A stretch of 64,000 nt of DNA from Thiomonas arsenitoxydans (GCF_000253115.1 NC_014145.1:124001-188000); one strand, 5' to 3'. Shown: positions 9,953 through 19,123, numbered from the stretch's first letter. The notes: a model not told the origin generated them from the letters alone. Made by a program: numbers and translations.

Positions 9953-10717
9953 ATGATCGAACTGCTGATCTGTGCCGTTTTGCTGCTGCCGCTGCTGCCT
10001 TTCAGCCTGGCGGTGAATGCTGCGCTCCAGGCCTTGCCCAACTGGCTGCGCGCGCTGCTGCTCATTGCCCTGCCGGTGGCGGGGGCGGTGGTGCTCGGCG
10101 GCGTGCCTGTGCCGACAGGTGCGTTGGCCAGCGTGATCCAGGTGGCCGCGGCGCTCACCGCGCTGTTCTATGCCTGGCGACTGCTTTCGGTGCGCGAACT
10201 GTTCGTTTGGGCGCGGCTGCAGGCCACCTCGGCCTGGGCGTTGATCTGGCTGGCCTGGCTGTTCGGGATGTCGGGTGAGCGCTTGATCGCTGTAGCGCTG
10301 GCACTGAGCCTGCCGGCTGCTGTGCTCACCCTGCTGGCCTGTGCGCTGCAACGTCGTCTGGGCGGCGCTTATCTGGGCCTGCGCGGGCGGCTCGGTGCGA
10401 TCTACCCCCGCCTCACCGGGGCGCTGGTGGTGGCGCTGGTGGCGGCGCTGGCCGCGCCGCCGTTCCCGGGGTTTTTCGCCCTGCTGGCCGTGCTGCACCA
10501 GGTGTCGGCCGTTAGCGTGTTCATCGTGCTTGCAGTCTGGATTTTGTGGAGTTGGGCGGCTTCGCTGCTGTGGCAGCACAGTTTGTTCGGCGAGCCCTGG
10601 CCGCAGCCAGTCGGCACAGTCGATCTGTCGACAACGATGGCCGCCGTGTGGGTTTTGCTGGCGCTGGCGGCAATTTCTCTGGGTCTGATCGGGGGTTGGG
10701 TATGGTCGATGCACTGA
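9953..10717 (+). CDS. Uncharacterised polytopic membrane protein inside the DAB operon
   Basis: A 254-residue very hydrophobic protein with about six to eight predicted membrane spans. One stretch, AAPPFPGFFALLAVLH (about residues 161-176), resembles the Pro-Gly-Phe turn found in antiporter-like NuoL/M/N subunits, which hints at a short divergent relative of the DabB family; this is an impression from the motif, not a search result. It starts 15 bases after dabB, and its stop lies 16 bases inside dabA, so translation is probably coupled. The location suggests a third DAB component or an assembly factor. The function is unknown. Confidence 0.8.
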   Translation: MIELLICAVLLLPLLPFSLAVNAALQALPNWLRALLLIALPVAGAVVLGGVPVPTGALASVIQVAAALTALFYAWRLLSVRELFVWARLQATSAWALIWLAWLFGMSGERLIAVALALSLPAAVLTLLACALQRRLGGAYLGLRGRLGAIYPRLTGALVVALVAALAAPPFPGFFALLAVLHQVSAVSVFIVLAVWILWSWAASLLWQHSLFGEPWPQPVGTVDLSTTMAAVWVLLALAAISLGLIGGWVWSMH

Positions 10718-13700
10718 ATCTGGCCAAGCGCCTGCGGGTGCGCTCTACGGCCTACGTGGCGGGCGAACCGGTGCCTTATTTCTGGCCGATGCGCACCTTC
10801 ATTCACCACAATCCGCTGTACGGGCTGGAGCACTTGCCGTTCGAGCAGGCGGTGCGCCGCGGCGCGGAGTTGTTTCACGCGCGCATGTTCCTGCCCCGCA
10901 GCAACTATCAGCACTGGCAGCGTGAGGGCAAGGTGCAAGCGCAGACGCTGGCCCAGGAAATCGAACGGCGCGCGCAGCAACTGCCCGCGGTGACGGGGAT
11001 CGACTGGCCACAATGGCTGCATGCCATGATGCAGGCCGAGCATGACCGTGATTTTGTCGTTCCCGGCGCGCTAACGGCCGATGTGCACGCGGCCCTGCAC
11101 GCGCAGACCGCGACTCAGCAGACGGTCGATGTCGCCACGCTACTGCCCGCCCTGAAGCATCGTCTGCACGCGCATACCCTGCCCGAGGCGGTCGATGCCT
11201 TGTGGGGCACCCGCCTGGCCGACGAACTCGACGAACTGGTGATCAAGAGCTGTCTGGACTTTTTCGACGAAGACCAGTCGTCCTGGCGCATGCCAGGGCG
11301 CGAGCGCGGGCTGTTTGCGGCCTGGAGCGAAGTCACCCGGCGCAATGCCCGCATGTTTCTTCGGGGGCTCAACGTTCGGCGCATTCTCGACCGCGTCGAA
11401 GATGCCGAAAGCGCTGTGGTGCATGTCATGGAGGAAATGGGCGTCGACACCGAGGACTGGTCGGCCTATTTCACCCGCGAGCTCACCCGCCTGCACGGCT
11501 GGACCGGCTTCGTGCGCTGGCGGGCCTCGGCCAAGCATTACTACTGGGCGCAGCGCTACCCGGCCGACATCGTCGATCTGCTGGCCATTCGGCTGATCGT
11601 GGGGCTCGCCTTGTTGCAAGAGAGCGCGCGCCATCGCGGCACGCCGGTGCAGCGCGGGCAACTCGACGCCTTGCTGCAAGAGCGCAGTGCCGAATGTCTG
11701 CTGCGCGAAGCACTGCACAGCGGCGCGGTGCTGCCCGACTGGGCGCAGCGCATCGACGACACGCTGGCGCGTGGCCACTGCGCCCGCTGCGACGACCTGC
11801 TGCAGCGCTACTGGCCGCTGTGGCAGCGCAAACTCGCGCAGGAGCAGGCCGACGCGTTGCGAGCGCTGACCGTTGCCGCCAAAGCCACGCCCGCGCTCGA
11901 AGCGCTCGACCCCAGCGGGGTGCAAGGGCTGCTGCAGGGCTTGCAGGAATTTGGCGAGCAGGAGGGCATGGTCTGGACTCTGGCGATGGAGGCGCAGTCC
12001 ATCGACCATCTGCTGGCTCGGGTGCAGGTGCCCCAAGACCTGCCTGCCGACAAGCGTCCGTTTGCCCAGGCCTGGTTTTGCATCGACGTGCGCTCTGAAC
12101 CCATTCGCCGCCATTTGGAGCGCGTGGGCGACTATCAGACCTTCGGCATCGCCGGATTTTTCGGCGTGCCCGTGGGCTTTCTGGGATACGGCAAAGGCAG
12201 CGAAAGCCACTTCTGCCCGGCGGTGGTCACGCCCAAGAATCTGGTGCTCGAACTGCCCGCGGCCCTCGATCCCAACGACGAAGACTTTGTCAGCACCCTG
12301 GGGCATGTGCTGCACGACCTCAAAAGCTCGGTGCTCTCGCCCTACGTCACCGTCGAGGCGGTGGGCATGTTGTTCGGTCTCGATCTGTTCGGCAAGACTC
12401 TGGCGCCGCTGGGCTACAGCCGCTGGCGCAGTCGCATCGACGCCGAAAAGCCCGTCACCCGCCTGCTGGTCGACAAGCTCACCCGCGAGCAGGCCGATTC
12501 CATCATCCGCACCCTGCAGCGGGCCATGATCGTCAAGGCGCTGCATGCCGAGTTGCACATTGACCGCGAACGGGTCGATGACGCCATGATCCGCGAACTG
12601 CGCGAAACCGCGCTGCGCCACCGCAGCGGACCCACGCGTCTGCGCGAGTCGTTCGGCGTGTCGGACAAGCAAGAAGCCGAATTCATCGACAAGTTGCGCG
12701 AGGTGTACCGCGTCGATCCCGACTTTGCCGGCTACCAACTGGTGCGGCTGGGACGAATTGGCTACTCGCTCGACGAGCAGGTCAACTATGTGCATACCGC
12801 GTTGACCATGATCGGTTTGACCCAGACCTTCTCACGCTTCGTGCTCATCGTCGGCCACCAGGGTCAAACCGAGAACAACCCCTACGAGTCGGCGCTGGAT
12901 TGCGGCGCCTGCGGTGGCGGCAGCGGTCTGGTCAACGCCCGGGTGCTGTCCCAGATGGCCAACAAGACGGCGGTGCGCGAGCGCCTTGCGACCATGGGCA
13001 TCACCATCCCGGAAGACACCTGGTTCCTGCCGGCCGTGCACACCACCACCACCGATTCCATCGAACTGCTCGACCTCGACCTGCTGCCCCCGCGCCTGCT
13101 CGTCTATCTGGAGCGCTTGCGCAACGGCCTGCGGGCGGCTTCGCGCCTGGCCGCAGCCGAGCGCATGCCCAAGTTGATGTCCAGCCCGCGTGAACTCGAT
13201 CCGGCCCATGCTTACCGCCTGGCACACCGTCTGGCGGTCGATTGGTCGCAGACGCGGCCCGAGTGGGGGCTATCGAAGAACGTCTACGGCATCATCGGTC
13301 GCCGCAGTCTGACCGAGGCCGCCGATCTGGAAGGGCGGCCCTTTCTGCAGTCCTACGACTGGCGCTGTGACCCCAAGGGGCGTCTGCTCGAGAACATTCT
13401 CGCGGCGCCCGTCGTGGTGGGCGAGTGGATCAACCTGGAGCATTTTTTCTCCACCGTCGATAACGCCCACATGGGCAGTGGCAGCAAGGCCTATCACAAC
13501 GTCGCTGGACGCTTCGGGGTGATGACCGGCAATCTGAGCGACCTGCGCACCGGCCTGCCGATGCAAACGGTGATGCGCGAAGGACGCCCCTACCACGAGC
13601 CGATGCGGCTGATCGCCTTAATTGAAGCTCCGCTCGACTTTGCCGGGCGGGCGCTGCAAAGCGTGGTCAAGGTCAAGAGCCTGGTGCTCGGCGGCTGGAT

Positions 13701-13815
13701 CCGCGCCATCGTCATCGACCCCACTCAGGGCTACAAACCTTTCGTCTACAACAACGGGCAATGGGAGGAGCGCGCACCGCTCGTTGCCCAGACTCAGGAG
13801 GATCTCGTCGCATGA
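10702..13815 (+). CDS. dabA: DAB inorganic carbon pump, carbonic anhydrase-like subunit (DUF2309)
   Basis: A 1037-residue soluble protein of the DUF2309/UPF0753 family, which works with DabB to convert CO2 to bicarbonate unidirectionally at the cytosolic face of the membrane. The beta-carbonic-anhydrase-like zinc residues can be placed: Cys460 and Asp462 in CIDVRSE, His719 in IVGHQGQTE and Cys734 in LDCGACGG. The His-to-Cys spacing of 15 is the one I recall for the Halothiobacillus enzyme. The start at 10702 has a GGGGG/TTGGG ribosome site and overlaps the upstream gene by 16 bases. Its stop overlaps the next start by four bases (ATGA). A longer in-frame extension upstream is discounted because it would overlap the membrane gene extensively. 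Confidence 0.95.
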   Translation: MVDALNLAKRLRVRSTAYVAGEPVPYFWPMRTFIHHNPLYGLEHLPFEQAVRRGAELFHARMFLPRSNYQHWQREGKVQAQTLAQEIERRAQQLPAVTGIDWPQWLHAMMQAEHDRDFVVPGALTADVHAALHAQTATQQTVDVATLLPALKHRLHAHTLPEAVDALWGTRLADELDELVIKSCLDFFDEDQSSWRMPGRERGLFAAWSEVTRRNARMFLRGLNVRRILDRVEDAESAVVHVMEEMGVDTEDWSAYFTRELTRLHGWTGFVRWRASAKHYYWAQRYPADIVDLLAIRLIVGLALLQESARHRGTPVQRGQLDALLQERSAECLLREALHSGAVLPDWAQRIDDTLARGHCARCDDLLQRYWPLWQRKLAQEQADALRALTVAAKATPALEALDPSGVQGLLQGLQEFGEQEGMVWTLAMEAQSIDHLLARVQVPQDLPADKRPFAQAWFCIDVRSEPIRRHLERVGDYQTFGIAGFFGVPVGFLGYGKGSESHFCPAVVTPKNLVLELPAALDPNDEDFVSTLGHVLHDLKSSVLSPYVTVEAVGMLFGLDLFGKTLAPLGYSRWRSRIDAEKPVTRLLVDKLTREQADSIIRTLQRAMIVKALHAELHIDRERVDDAMIRELRETALRHRSGPTRLRESFGVSDKQEAEFIDKLREVYRVDPDFAGYQLVRLGRIGYSLDEQVNYVHTALTMIGLTQTFSRFVLIVGHQGQTENNPYESALDCGACGGGSGLVNARVLSQMANKTAVRERLATMGITIPEDTWFLPAVHTTTTDSIELLDLDLLPPRLLVYLERLRNGLRAASRLAAAERMPKLMSSPRELDPAHAYRLAHRLAVDWSQTRPEWGLSKNVYGIIGRRSLTEAADLEGRPFLQSYDWRCDPKGRLLENILAAPVVVGEWINLEHFFSTVDNAHMGSGSKAYHNVAGRFGVMTGNLSDLRTGLPMQTVMREGRPYHEPMRLIALIEAPLDFAGRALQSVVKVKSLVLGGWIRAIVIDPTQGYKPFVYNNGQWEERAPLVAQTQEDLVA

Positions 13816-14138
13816 ACGCCATCAAGCTGTATCCGCTGAAAAAACTCGAAATCATCCTGGAAGGAGCGCACAAGGAATTCGCCACCGACCTGCTCGACCG
13901 CGCCGGTGTGAAGGGTTACACCATCGTCGGCAACCTGTCGGGCAAAGGCAGCCACGGCATGTACGAAGGCCACCTCATGTTCAATGAGGACGATGCGCTG
14001 ATCATGATCATCGCTGCGGTGCCCGAGGAACTCGTGGGCCCGCTGCTCGAAGGCTTCCAGCCCTTTTTCGAGGCGCACTCCGGCGTGGTGTTCGTGCACG
14101 ACATTCAGGTCGGGCGCCCCATCAAATTCCGCAACTGA
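13812..14138 (+). CDS. Carboxysome-associated PII-like protein (CPII)
   Basis: A 108-residue PII-superfamily protein. The ferredoxin-like fold pattern is visible: beta strand KLEIILEG, helix FATDLLDRAG, a shortened T-loop around GNLSGKGSHG (about residues 41-50), then LIMIIAAVPEE and a C-terminal VVFVHDIQVGR. A protein of this type from Thiomonas intermedia K12 has been described as binding ADP/AMP and bicarbonate; the sequence here looks like the same protein, by memory only. It overlaps dabA by four bases, which fits a role in regulating carbon uptake by the DAB complex according to bicarbonate and energy state. It is the last gene before the roughly 295-base cbbL leader. Confidence 0.92.
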   Translation: MNAIKLYPLKKLEIILEGAHKEFATDLLDRAGVKGYTIVGNLSGKGSHGMYEGHLMFNEDDALIMIIAAVPEELVGPLLEGFQPFFEAHSGVVFVHDIQVGRPIKFRN

Positions 14139-14433
14139 TCGGCGCCGAGACGGATCGGATGATTTAGTTTTCCTGAACGAAAGTGTTGTCGATATAAATT
14201 GATTCTTATGTGAGCGGGGCGGTATTCTTCAATCCGCTTTCAAGGATATGCGGTTTGTGCAGAGATCTTCTGACCTCTCACGGCTGCTTGGAATTCCAAG
14301 CAGCGCAACGCAAGACGGGTCGTCCCGACTTGTTCTGTGTTGCGGTATCAAAGAGACTTTTTGTTGGCCGCCCGTACCTGTTGGCCAGAACATTGAAATT
14401 TTTGTCACGTTTCATCGCTAAGGAGTGATCGAT
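14139..14433 (+). promoter_or_regulatory. Promoter and leader region of the cbbL carboxysome operon
   Basis: This 295-base gap has no gene. It holds a TTA-N7-TGA element at 14164-14176 that fits the TNA-N7-TNA pattern of CbbR half sites, a TATAAA at 14193-14198 that could be a -10 box with a poor -35 near 14170, and a perfect 22-base palindrome at 14283-14304. The AAGGAG ribosome site for cbbL is at 14420-14425. Promoter assignment is inference from motif and position. The GC content is clearly lower than in the flanking genes. Confidence 0.5.
14283..14304. repeat. Perfect 22-bp palindrome in the cbbL leader
   Basis: GCTGCTTGG followed by AATT and CCAAGCAGC: nine-base arms around a self-complementary centre containing an EcoRI-type site. 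In RNA it would form a nine-pair stem with a four-base loop, about 130 bases before the cbbL start. It could be an operator, a transcript-stabilising stem or an attenuator. Confidence 0.7.
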
Positions 14434-15855
14434 ATGGCAGTTAAGACCTATCAGGCCGGCGTTAAGGAGTACCGGCAAACCTATTGGATGCCGGAGTACA
14501 CCCCTCTGGACACCGATCTACTGGCCTGCTTCAAGATCACCCCGCAAGCGGGCGTCGATCGCGAAGAGGCTGCAGCCGCTGTGGCGGCCGAGTCGTCCAC
14601 CGGCACCTGGACCACGGTGTGGACCGATCTGCTGACCGACATGGACTACTACAAGGGCCGCGCCTACCGCATCGAAGACGTGCCCGGCGACGACACCTGC
14701 TTCTACGCCTTCATCGCCTATCCGATCGACCTGTTCGAAGAAGGCTCGGTGGTCAACGTGTTCACCTCGCTGGTGGGCAATGTGTTCGGCTTCAAGGCCA
14801 TCCGCGCCCTGCGCCTGGAAGACATCCGCTTCCCGATCGCCTACGTCAAGACCTGCAACGGCCCGCCCAACGGCATCCAGGTCGAGCGCGACGTGATCAA
14901 CAAATACGGCCGTCCGCTGCTGGGCTGCACCATCAAACCCAAACTGGGTCTGTCGGGCAAGAACTACGGCCGCGCCGTGTACGAATGCTTGCGCGGTGGT
15001 CTCGATTTCACCAAGGACGACGAGAACATCAACTCGCAGCCCTTCATGCGCTGGAAGCAGCGTTTCGACTTCGTGCAGGAAGCCACGCTCAAGGCCGAGC
15101 AGGAAACCGGCGAGCGCAAGGGCCACTACCTGAACGTGACCGCCCCGACCCCGGACGAAATGTTCAAGCGTGCGGAGTACGCCAAGGAAATCGGCGCGCC
15201 CATCATCATGCACGACTACATCACCGGCGGCTTCTGCGCCAACACCGGCCTGGCGCAATGGTGCCGCGACAACGGCATGCTGCTGCACATCCACCGCGCC
15301 ATGCACGCCGTGCTTGACCGCAACCCGCACCACGGCATCCACTTCCGCGTGCTGACCAAGATCCTGCGTCTGTCGGGTGGCGACCACCTGCACACCGGCA
15401 CCGTGGTGGGCAAGCTCGAAGGCGACCGCGCTTCCACCCTGGGCTGGATCGACCTGCTGCGCGAATCGTATGTGCCGGAAGACCGCAGCCGCGGCATCTT
15501 TTTCGATCAAGACTGGGGCTCCATGCCCGGCGCCTTCGCCGTGGCCTCCGGTGGCATTCACGTGTGGCACATGCCCGCGCTGGTGACCATCTTCGGCGAT
15601 GATTCCGTGCTGCAGTTCGGCGGCGGCACCCTCGGCCACCCCTGGGGCAACGCGGCCGGCGCCGCAGCCAACCGCGTGGCGCTCGAAGCCTGCGTGCAAG
15701 CCCGCAATGAAGGTCGTCAGGTTGAAAAGGAAGGTCGCGAGATTCTCACCGCAGCCGCCCAGCATTCGCCCGAACTGAAAATCGCCATGGAAACCTGGAA
15801 AGAAATCAAGTTCGAGTTCGACACCGTCGACAAGCTGGACGTCACCAACAAGTGA
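14434..15855 (+). CDS. cbbL: Ribulose-1,5-bisphosphate carboxylase/oxygenase large subunit, form IA
   Basis: A 473-residue Rubisco large subunit. The active site is intact: [10 protein letters not shown] contains Lys194, the lysine carbamylated for Mg binding (spinach Lys201), and the loop-6 region and [13 protein letters not shown] motif are present. The enzyme fixes CO2 on ribulose bisphosphate; linkage to cbbS and csoS2 marks it as the carboxysomal form IA type. The start at 14434 (MAVKTYQAG) has AAGGAG eight bases upstream; an ATG nine bases earlier has no suitable ribosome site. cbbS follows after 68 bases. Codon use is strongly biased, as expected for a highly expressed gene. Confidence 0.98.
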   Translation: MAVKTYQAGVKEYRQTYWMPEYTPLDTDLLACFKITPQAGVDREEAAAAVAAESSTGTWTTVWTDLLTDMDYYKGRAYRIEDVPGDDTCFYAFIAYPIDLFEEGSVVNVFTSLVGNVFGFKAIRALRLEDIRFPIAYVKTCNGPPNGIQVERDVINKYGRPLLGCTIKPKLGLSGKNYGRAVYECLRGGLDFTKDDENINSQPFMRWKQRFDFVQEATLKAEQETGERKGHYLNVTAPTPDEMFKRAEYAKEIGAPIIMHDYITGGFCANTGLAQWCRDNGMLLHIHRAMHAVLDRNPHHGIHFRVLTKILRLSGGDHLHTGTVVGKLEGDRASTLGWIDLLRESYVPEDRSRGIFFDQDWGSMPGAFAVASGGIHVWHMPALVTIFGDDSVLQFGGGTLGHPWGNAAGAAANRVALEACVQARNEGRQVEKEGREILTAAAQHSPELKIAMETWKEIKFEFDTVDKLDVTNK

Positions 15856-15923
15856 CCGATCCCGGTGCGGTGGCCGCTGAGGCCGCCGCTGCCTGACACC
15901 GTTTGCTCTCAAAGGAATTCATC

Positions 15924-16253
15924 ATGGCCACTGTGCAAGCCTACAAAGCCACCAAGAAGTACGAAACCTTCTCTTATCTGCCGCAAATGACGCCCGAACA
16001 GGTGCGTCGCCAGATTGCCTACACCATCGCCCAGGGCTGGAACCCCGCGGTGGAGCACACCGAAAAGGGCACCTCAGCTCGCGTGAGCTTCTGGTACATG
16101 TGGAAGCTGCCGCTGTTCGGCGAGCAGTCCGTCGATGCGGTGCTGGCTGAACTTGAGGCCTGCCACCGCGAATTTCCTGACCACATGGTGCGTTTTGTCG
16201 CTTATGACAACTACGCCCAGAGCCAGGGTCTCGCGTTCGTGGTCTACCGCTGA
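15924..16253 (+). CDS. cbbS: Ribulose-1,5-bisphosphate carboxylase small subunit
   Basis: A 109-residue form IA small subunit, recognised from [19 protein letters not shown] at the N-terminus and the [20 protein letters not shown]-terminal strand pair. It caps the large-subunit octamer. Together with CbbL it forms the surface that the CsoS2 N-terminal repeats bind in alpha-carboxysomes. The ATG at 15924 has AAAGGA upstream. The 115 bases that follow before csoS2 contain small hairpins, which may lower downstream expression relative to Rubisco. Confidence 0.98.
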   Translation: MATVQAYKATKKYETFSYLPQMTPEQVRRQIAYTIAQGWNPAVEHTEKGTSARVSFWYMWKLPLFGEQSVDAVLAELEACHREFPDHMVRFVAYDNYAQSQGLAFVVYR

Positions 16254-16311
16254 TCGCGGATCTGGCGTGATGGCATGGATGCCGTCGCGCCGGTTTTCCG
16301 GGGCCGCGTGC

Positions 16312-16334
16312 CTCGGGTTCAGGCTCCGAGTTTT
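16312..16334 (+). terminator. Possible attenuator hairpin between cbbS and csoS2
   Basis: CTCGG (16312-16316) pairs with CCGAG (16326-16330) around a nine-base loop and is followed by TTTT. A second small stem, CCGG-TTTT-CCGG, lies at 16290-16301. Both are weak, so at most a partial terminator is suggested. The position fits the need for much more Rubisco than CsoS2. Confidence 0.35.
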
Positions 16335-16368
16335 CTGAATTCACGACTTCTCTGCTTCGAGGTCCACC

Positions 16369-19107
16369 ATGACATATCCTGCCGAACGCCATGCGCAGGC
16401 GACCCTTTCGGGTCGCGAGCTGGCACTCAAGCGGCGCCAGGCCATGGCGCTGCATGGCAAGGCCGGTTCGGCCAAGCCTGCTGGCGCCCCTGCGCGCCAA
16501 AGGCCGGAGATGGCTGCCGCATCTTCTGCTGCTTCTTCGCAGTCGCGGCCCGCCTCCGCCGTATCGGCAGCCCCTGTCGTGCGTGCGGCCGCCTTTGCCT
16601 CCGCCTCTGCGCCCACCGCGTCCTTGAATCCGCCGCAGGCGCAGCTCAGTCCAGCGCGTGCGCGCCGCCAGGCGCTGTCGCAGCAGGGCAAGGCAGCGAT
16701 CAAACTGGCTGGAAGCGGCGGCCCGAGCGCGCATCTGCGCCCCTCGGTCGCTGCGATCTCTAGTGAGGCTTCTTCTCGTGATGCATCCGCGAGTTGCGGC
16801 TGCGCCACCGAGCAGTCCTGTGGTTGCGGTTGCGCCGATGCGGCTGCGGCGCCATCCACCCAGAGCGCGATGTTCGCACCCGCTGCCGAGGTGTCAAACG
16901 CTGTTCGCGCGGTGCCGATGGCGGGAGGTCGCGCCCTGGCGCAGGCCCGCCGTGCCGCGCTGGCGCAGGATGGCAAGGCTGGTCTGCGTCGTGTGGCGCA
17001 GGCCACCAAGATTGCGGCGTCGCTTCCGGGGCAGGATTGGCAAGTCGCCATGAGCAAGGGAGCAACCGCTCGCCAAGTGGCGATGCAGCGTCGTCATGTG
17101 CAGTCGCTCGTCGGCCGCGCGGGCGCCTGCGCCTCTGCCGAGTCCTCGCGCCCCAGTGGTCGCATGAAGGCTCGCAACACGCAGGCTCCCGTGCCGATGA
17201 AGGTCGAGGAAGGTCACACCCTTTCGGGCCAACGCGTGACGGGCACTCAAGTCGAACGCAGCCAGCGCGTCAGCGGCAACGAGCCGGGCTCCTGCCGCGC
17301 CATCACCGGAACCGAATACATCGGCTCCGAGCAATTCGACACCTTGTGCAAGACCCGCCCCGCTCCCAATCCGCCGAAGGTGGGCGTGAGCACCACGCTG
17401 CGCGAACAGCGGGTCACCGGGACCGAAGTGGGCCGGTCCTCCAAAATGACCGGCGACGAGCCAGGTTCTTGCCGCGCCATCACCGGTACCGACTATTTGA
17501 GCGCAGAGCGGTACAAAGAATTCTGCGACACCCGCCCTCAACCCGGCGCTCAAAAGGTCGGCCGCGGCACCACCGAAATGGGTCAGCGCTTCACCGGCAC
17601 TTTGGTGGATCGCCCGGTGAAAGTCACCGGCGGCGAGCAAGGCTCGGATCGCACCGTCACCGGCACCAGTTACAGCATGGCCAGTGCGGATACCGCGCCG
17701 AACAAGGTCGAGATTTCCACCACGGCGCAAGGCAAGGCCGTGACGGGAGCGGGTCTGGGTGCGCGCAAAGGTATGACGGGCGATGAGGCCGGCGCCTGCC
17801 GCCCGGTGACGGGCACGCAATATCTGTCGAGCGAGCAGTTCGTGCAGGTCTGCGGCACCGAAGCCCCGGCGCAGCCGCGCAAGGTCAGCGTGATGTCCAG
17901 CCGAGATGGTCAGAGTGTGACCGGCACCGATGTGGGTCGCAGTCCGCAAGTGACCGGCAGCGAAGCGGGTTCCGCTCGCGCCATCACGGGCAATCAGTAT
18001 TTCAATGCCAAAGACTTCGGCGGCGCTTCCACTGCGGCGCCGGCCAAGGTCAGTTCGATGCAGACGCTCAGTGGCCGGTCGGTGACCGGTTCAGAGGTCG
18101 CGCCCAGCCCAAAATTGTCCGGTGATGAGTCATACGGGTGCCAACCCGTCACCGGCGTCGACTATATCGGCACCCAACAACTGGCCGCAGTGTGCGAAAC
18201 CGCACCGGCCATCGCACCCGTCGCGAAAGTGGCGGTCGACCAGACCTGGAAGGGTCAGAAGGTCACAGGAAGTCATGCGGGCCGTAGTCAGCGCGTCACC
18301 GGCAACGAGGCCGGCGCCTGTGCGCCCATCAGCGGCAACAGCTATTTCGGCCAGGGGCAGTATGCCGAGTTCTGCGCGGCGCCTGCGCTGCAGCAACAGC
18401 GCAACCTGCAACGTGACAGCACCACGGTTTCGCTGCGCGCCATTACCGGAGACCGGCCTGGCGCCGGAGGCTCGGTGATGACCGGTGACGAACGTGGCGC
18501 CTGCGAGCCGGTAACTGGTACGCCTTATCTGGGCATGGACACCATGCCGGGCCAATGCGCCACCAGTGGCCGTTTCGTCTCGCGCGCTCGACCGGTCGAG
18601 GAGCCTGTGCGCGATCCGGCTCCTGCGGGCTTCAGCATTCTGACCCGCGGGCATGCCTCGCTGGGACGTGAACGCGATCAAGCCGTGACCGGTAACGGTA
18701 TGGGCTCGGAGCGCATCTCCGGCTCGATCAACAAGGCCGAAGGTCTGATTACCGGCACCCCCGAGTTCCGCAAGCAGGATGTGCAGCGACTGCAAGCCCA
18801 GCAGCAGGTGCAGAAAGACGCTCTGCTGCAACGTGCGGCGCAGCGCCTGAGTGGCGAGGGCAGTCAGCAAGGCACCAAAGTTTCGGGTGACGTGTGGCTC
18901 GACAAATCGCGCGTAACCGGCACGGAAGGCACGTCGAGCTTGATGCGCAATCTGTCGATGCGCGGCCAGCCCCGTGGTGCGGGCGCCAATGCCACCACGT
19001 TCCGCGAGGTGGAGCGTCCCGAGGTGCCCGCATCGCGTGTGACCGGCTCGTCAGGCAACACCGAACGCGGTGCGCCGGTGACCGTTTCCGGCGGCGCGCG
19101 CGGCTGA
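16369..19107 (+). CDS. csoS2: Carboxysome scaffold protein CsoS2
   Basis: A 912-residue, largely disordered scaffold. N-terminal Rubisco-binding repeats (basic helices with RRQ/RR cores) are at about residues 15-31, 96-108, 187-203 and 234-249. The middle region, about 282-680, holds about seven M-type repeats with the pattern VTG...VTG...ITGTxY, each mostly ending in a paired-Cys module. The shell-binding C-terminal region (about 683-912) ends in SRVTGSS...VTVSGGARG. A Cys-rich cluster, CGC-x4-CGCGC, lies at residues 143-154 between N-repeats 2 and 3. The protein links Rubisco to the shell from inside the carboxysome. No slippery run of six T or A was seen that would explain the frameshifted short form known in Halothiobacillus. 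Confidence 0.97.
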   Translation: MTYPAERHAQATLSGRELALKRRQAMALHGKAGSAKPAGAPARQRPEMAAASSAASSQSRPASAVSAAPVVRAAAFASASAPTASLNPPQAQLSPARARRQALSQQGKAAIKLAGSGGPSAHLRPSVAAISSEASSRDASASCGCATEQSCGCGCADAAAAPSTQSAMFAPAAEVSNAVRAVPMAGGRALAQARRAALAQDGKAGLRRVAQATKIAASLPGQDWQVAMSKGATARQVAMQRRHVQSLVGRAGACASAESSRPSGRMKARNTQAPVPMKVEEGHTLSGQRVTGTQVERSQRVSGNEPGSCRAITGTEYIGSEQFDTLCKTRPAPNPPKVGVSTTLREQRVTGTEVGRSSKMTGDEPGSCRAITGTDYLSAERYKEFCDTRPQPGAQKVGRGTTEMGQRFTGTLVDRPVKVTGGEQGSDRTVTGTSYSMASADTAPNKVEISTTAQGKAVTGAGLGARKGMTGDEAGACRPVTGTQYLSSEQFVQVCGTEAPAQPRKVSVMSSRDGQSVTGTDVGRSPQVTGSEAGSARAITGNQYFNAKDFGGASTAAPAKVSSMQTLSGRSVTGSEVAPSPKLSGDESYGCQPVTGVDYIGTQQLAAVCETAPAIAPVAKVAVDQTWKGQKVTGSHAGRSQRVTGNEAGACAPISGNSYFGQGQYAEFCAAPALQQQRNLQRDSTTVSLRAITGDRPGAGGSVMTGDERGACEPVTGTPYLGMDTMPGQCATSGRFVSRARPVEEPVRDPAPAGFSILTRGHASLGRERDQAVTGNGMGSERISGSINKAEGLITGTPEFRKQDVQRLQAQQQVQKDALLQRAAQRLSGEGSQQGTKVSGDVWLDKSRVTGTEGTSSLMRNLSMRGQPRGAGANATTFREVERPEVPASRVTGSSGNTERGAPVTVSGGARG

Positions 19108-19123
19108 GGCGAGGGCAAGTCCG

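Noticed and set aside
17212..18417. Regular repeats in csoS2 that might suggest a CRISPR or DNA satellite
   Set aside because: They are in-frame protein M-repeats with codon-level variation and no spacer-repeat structure.
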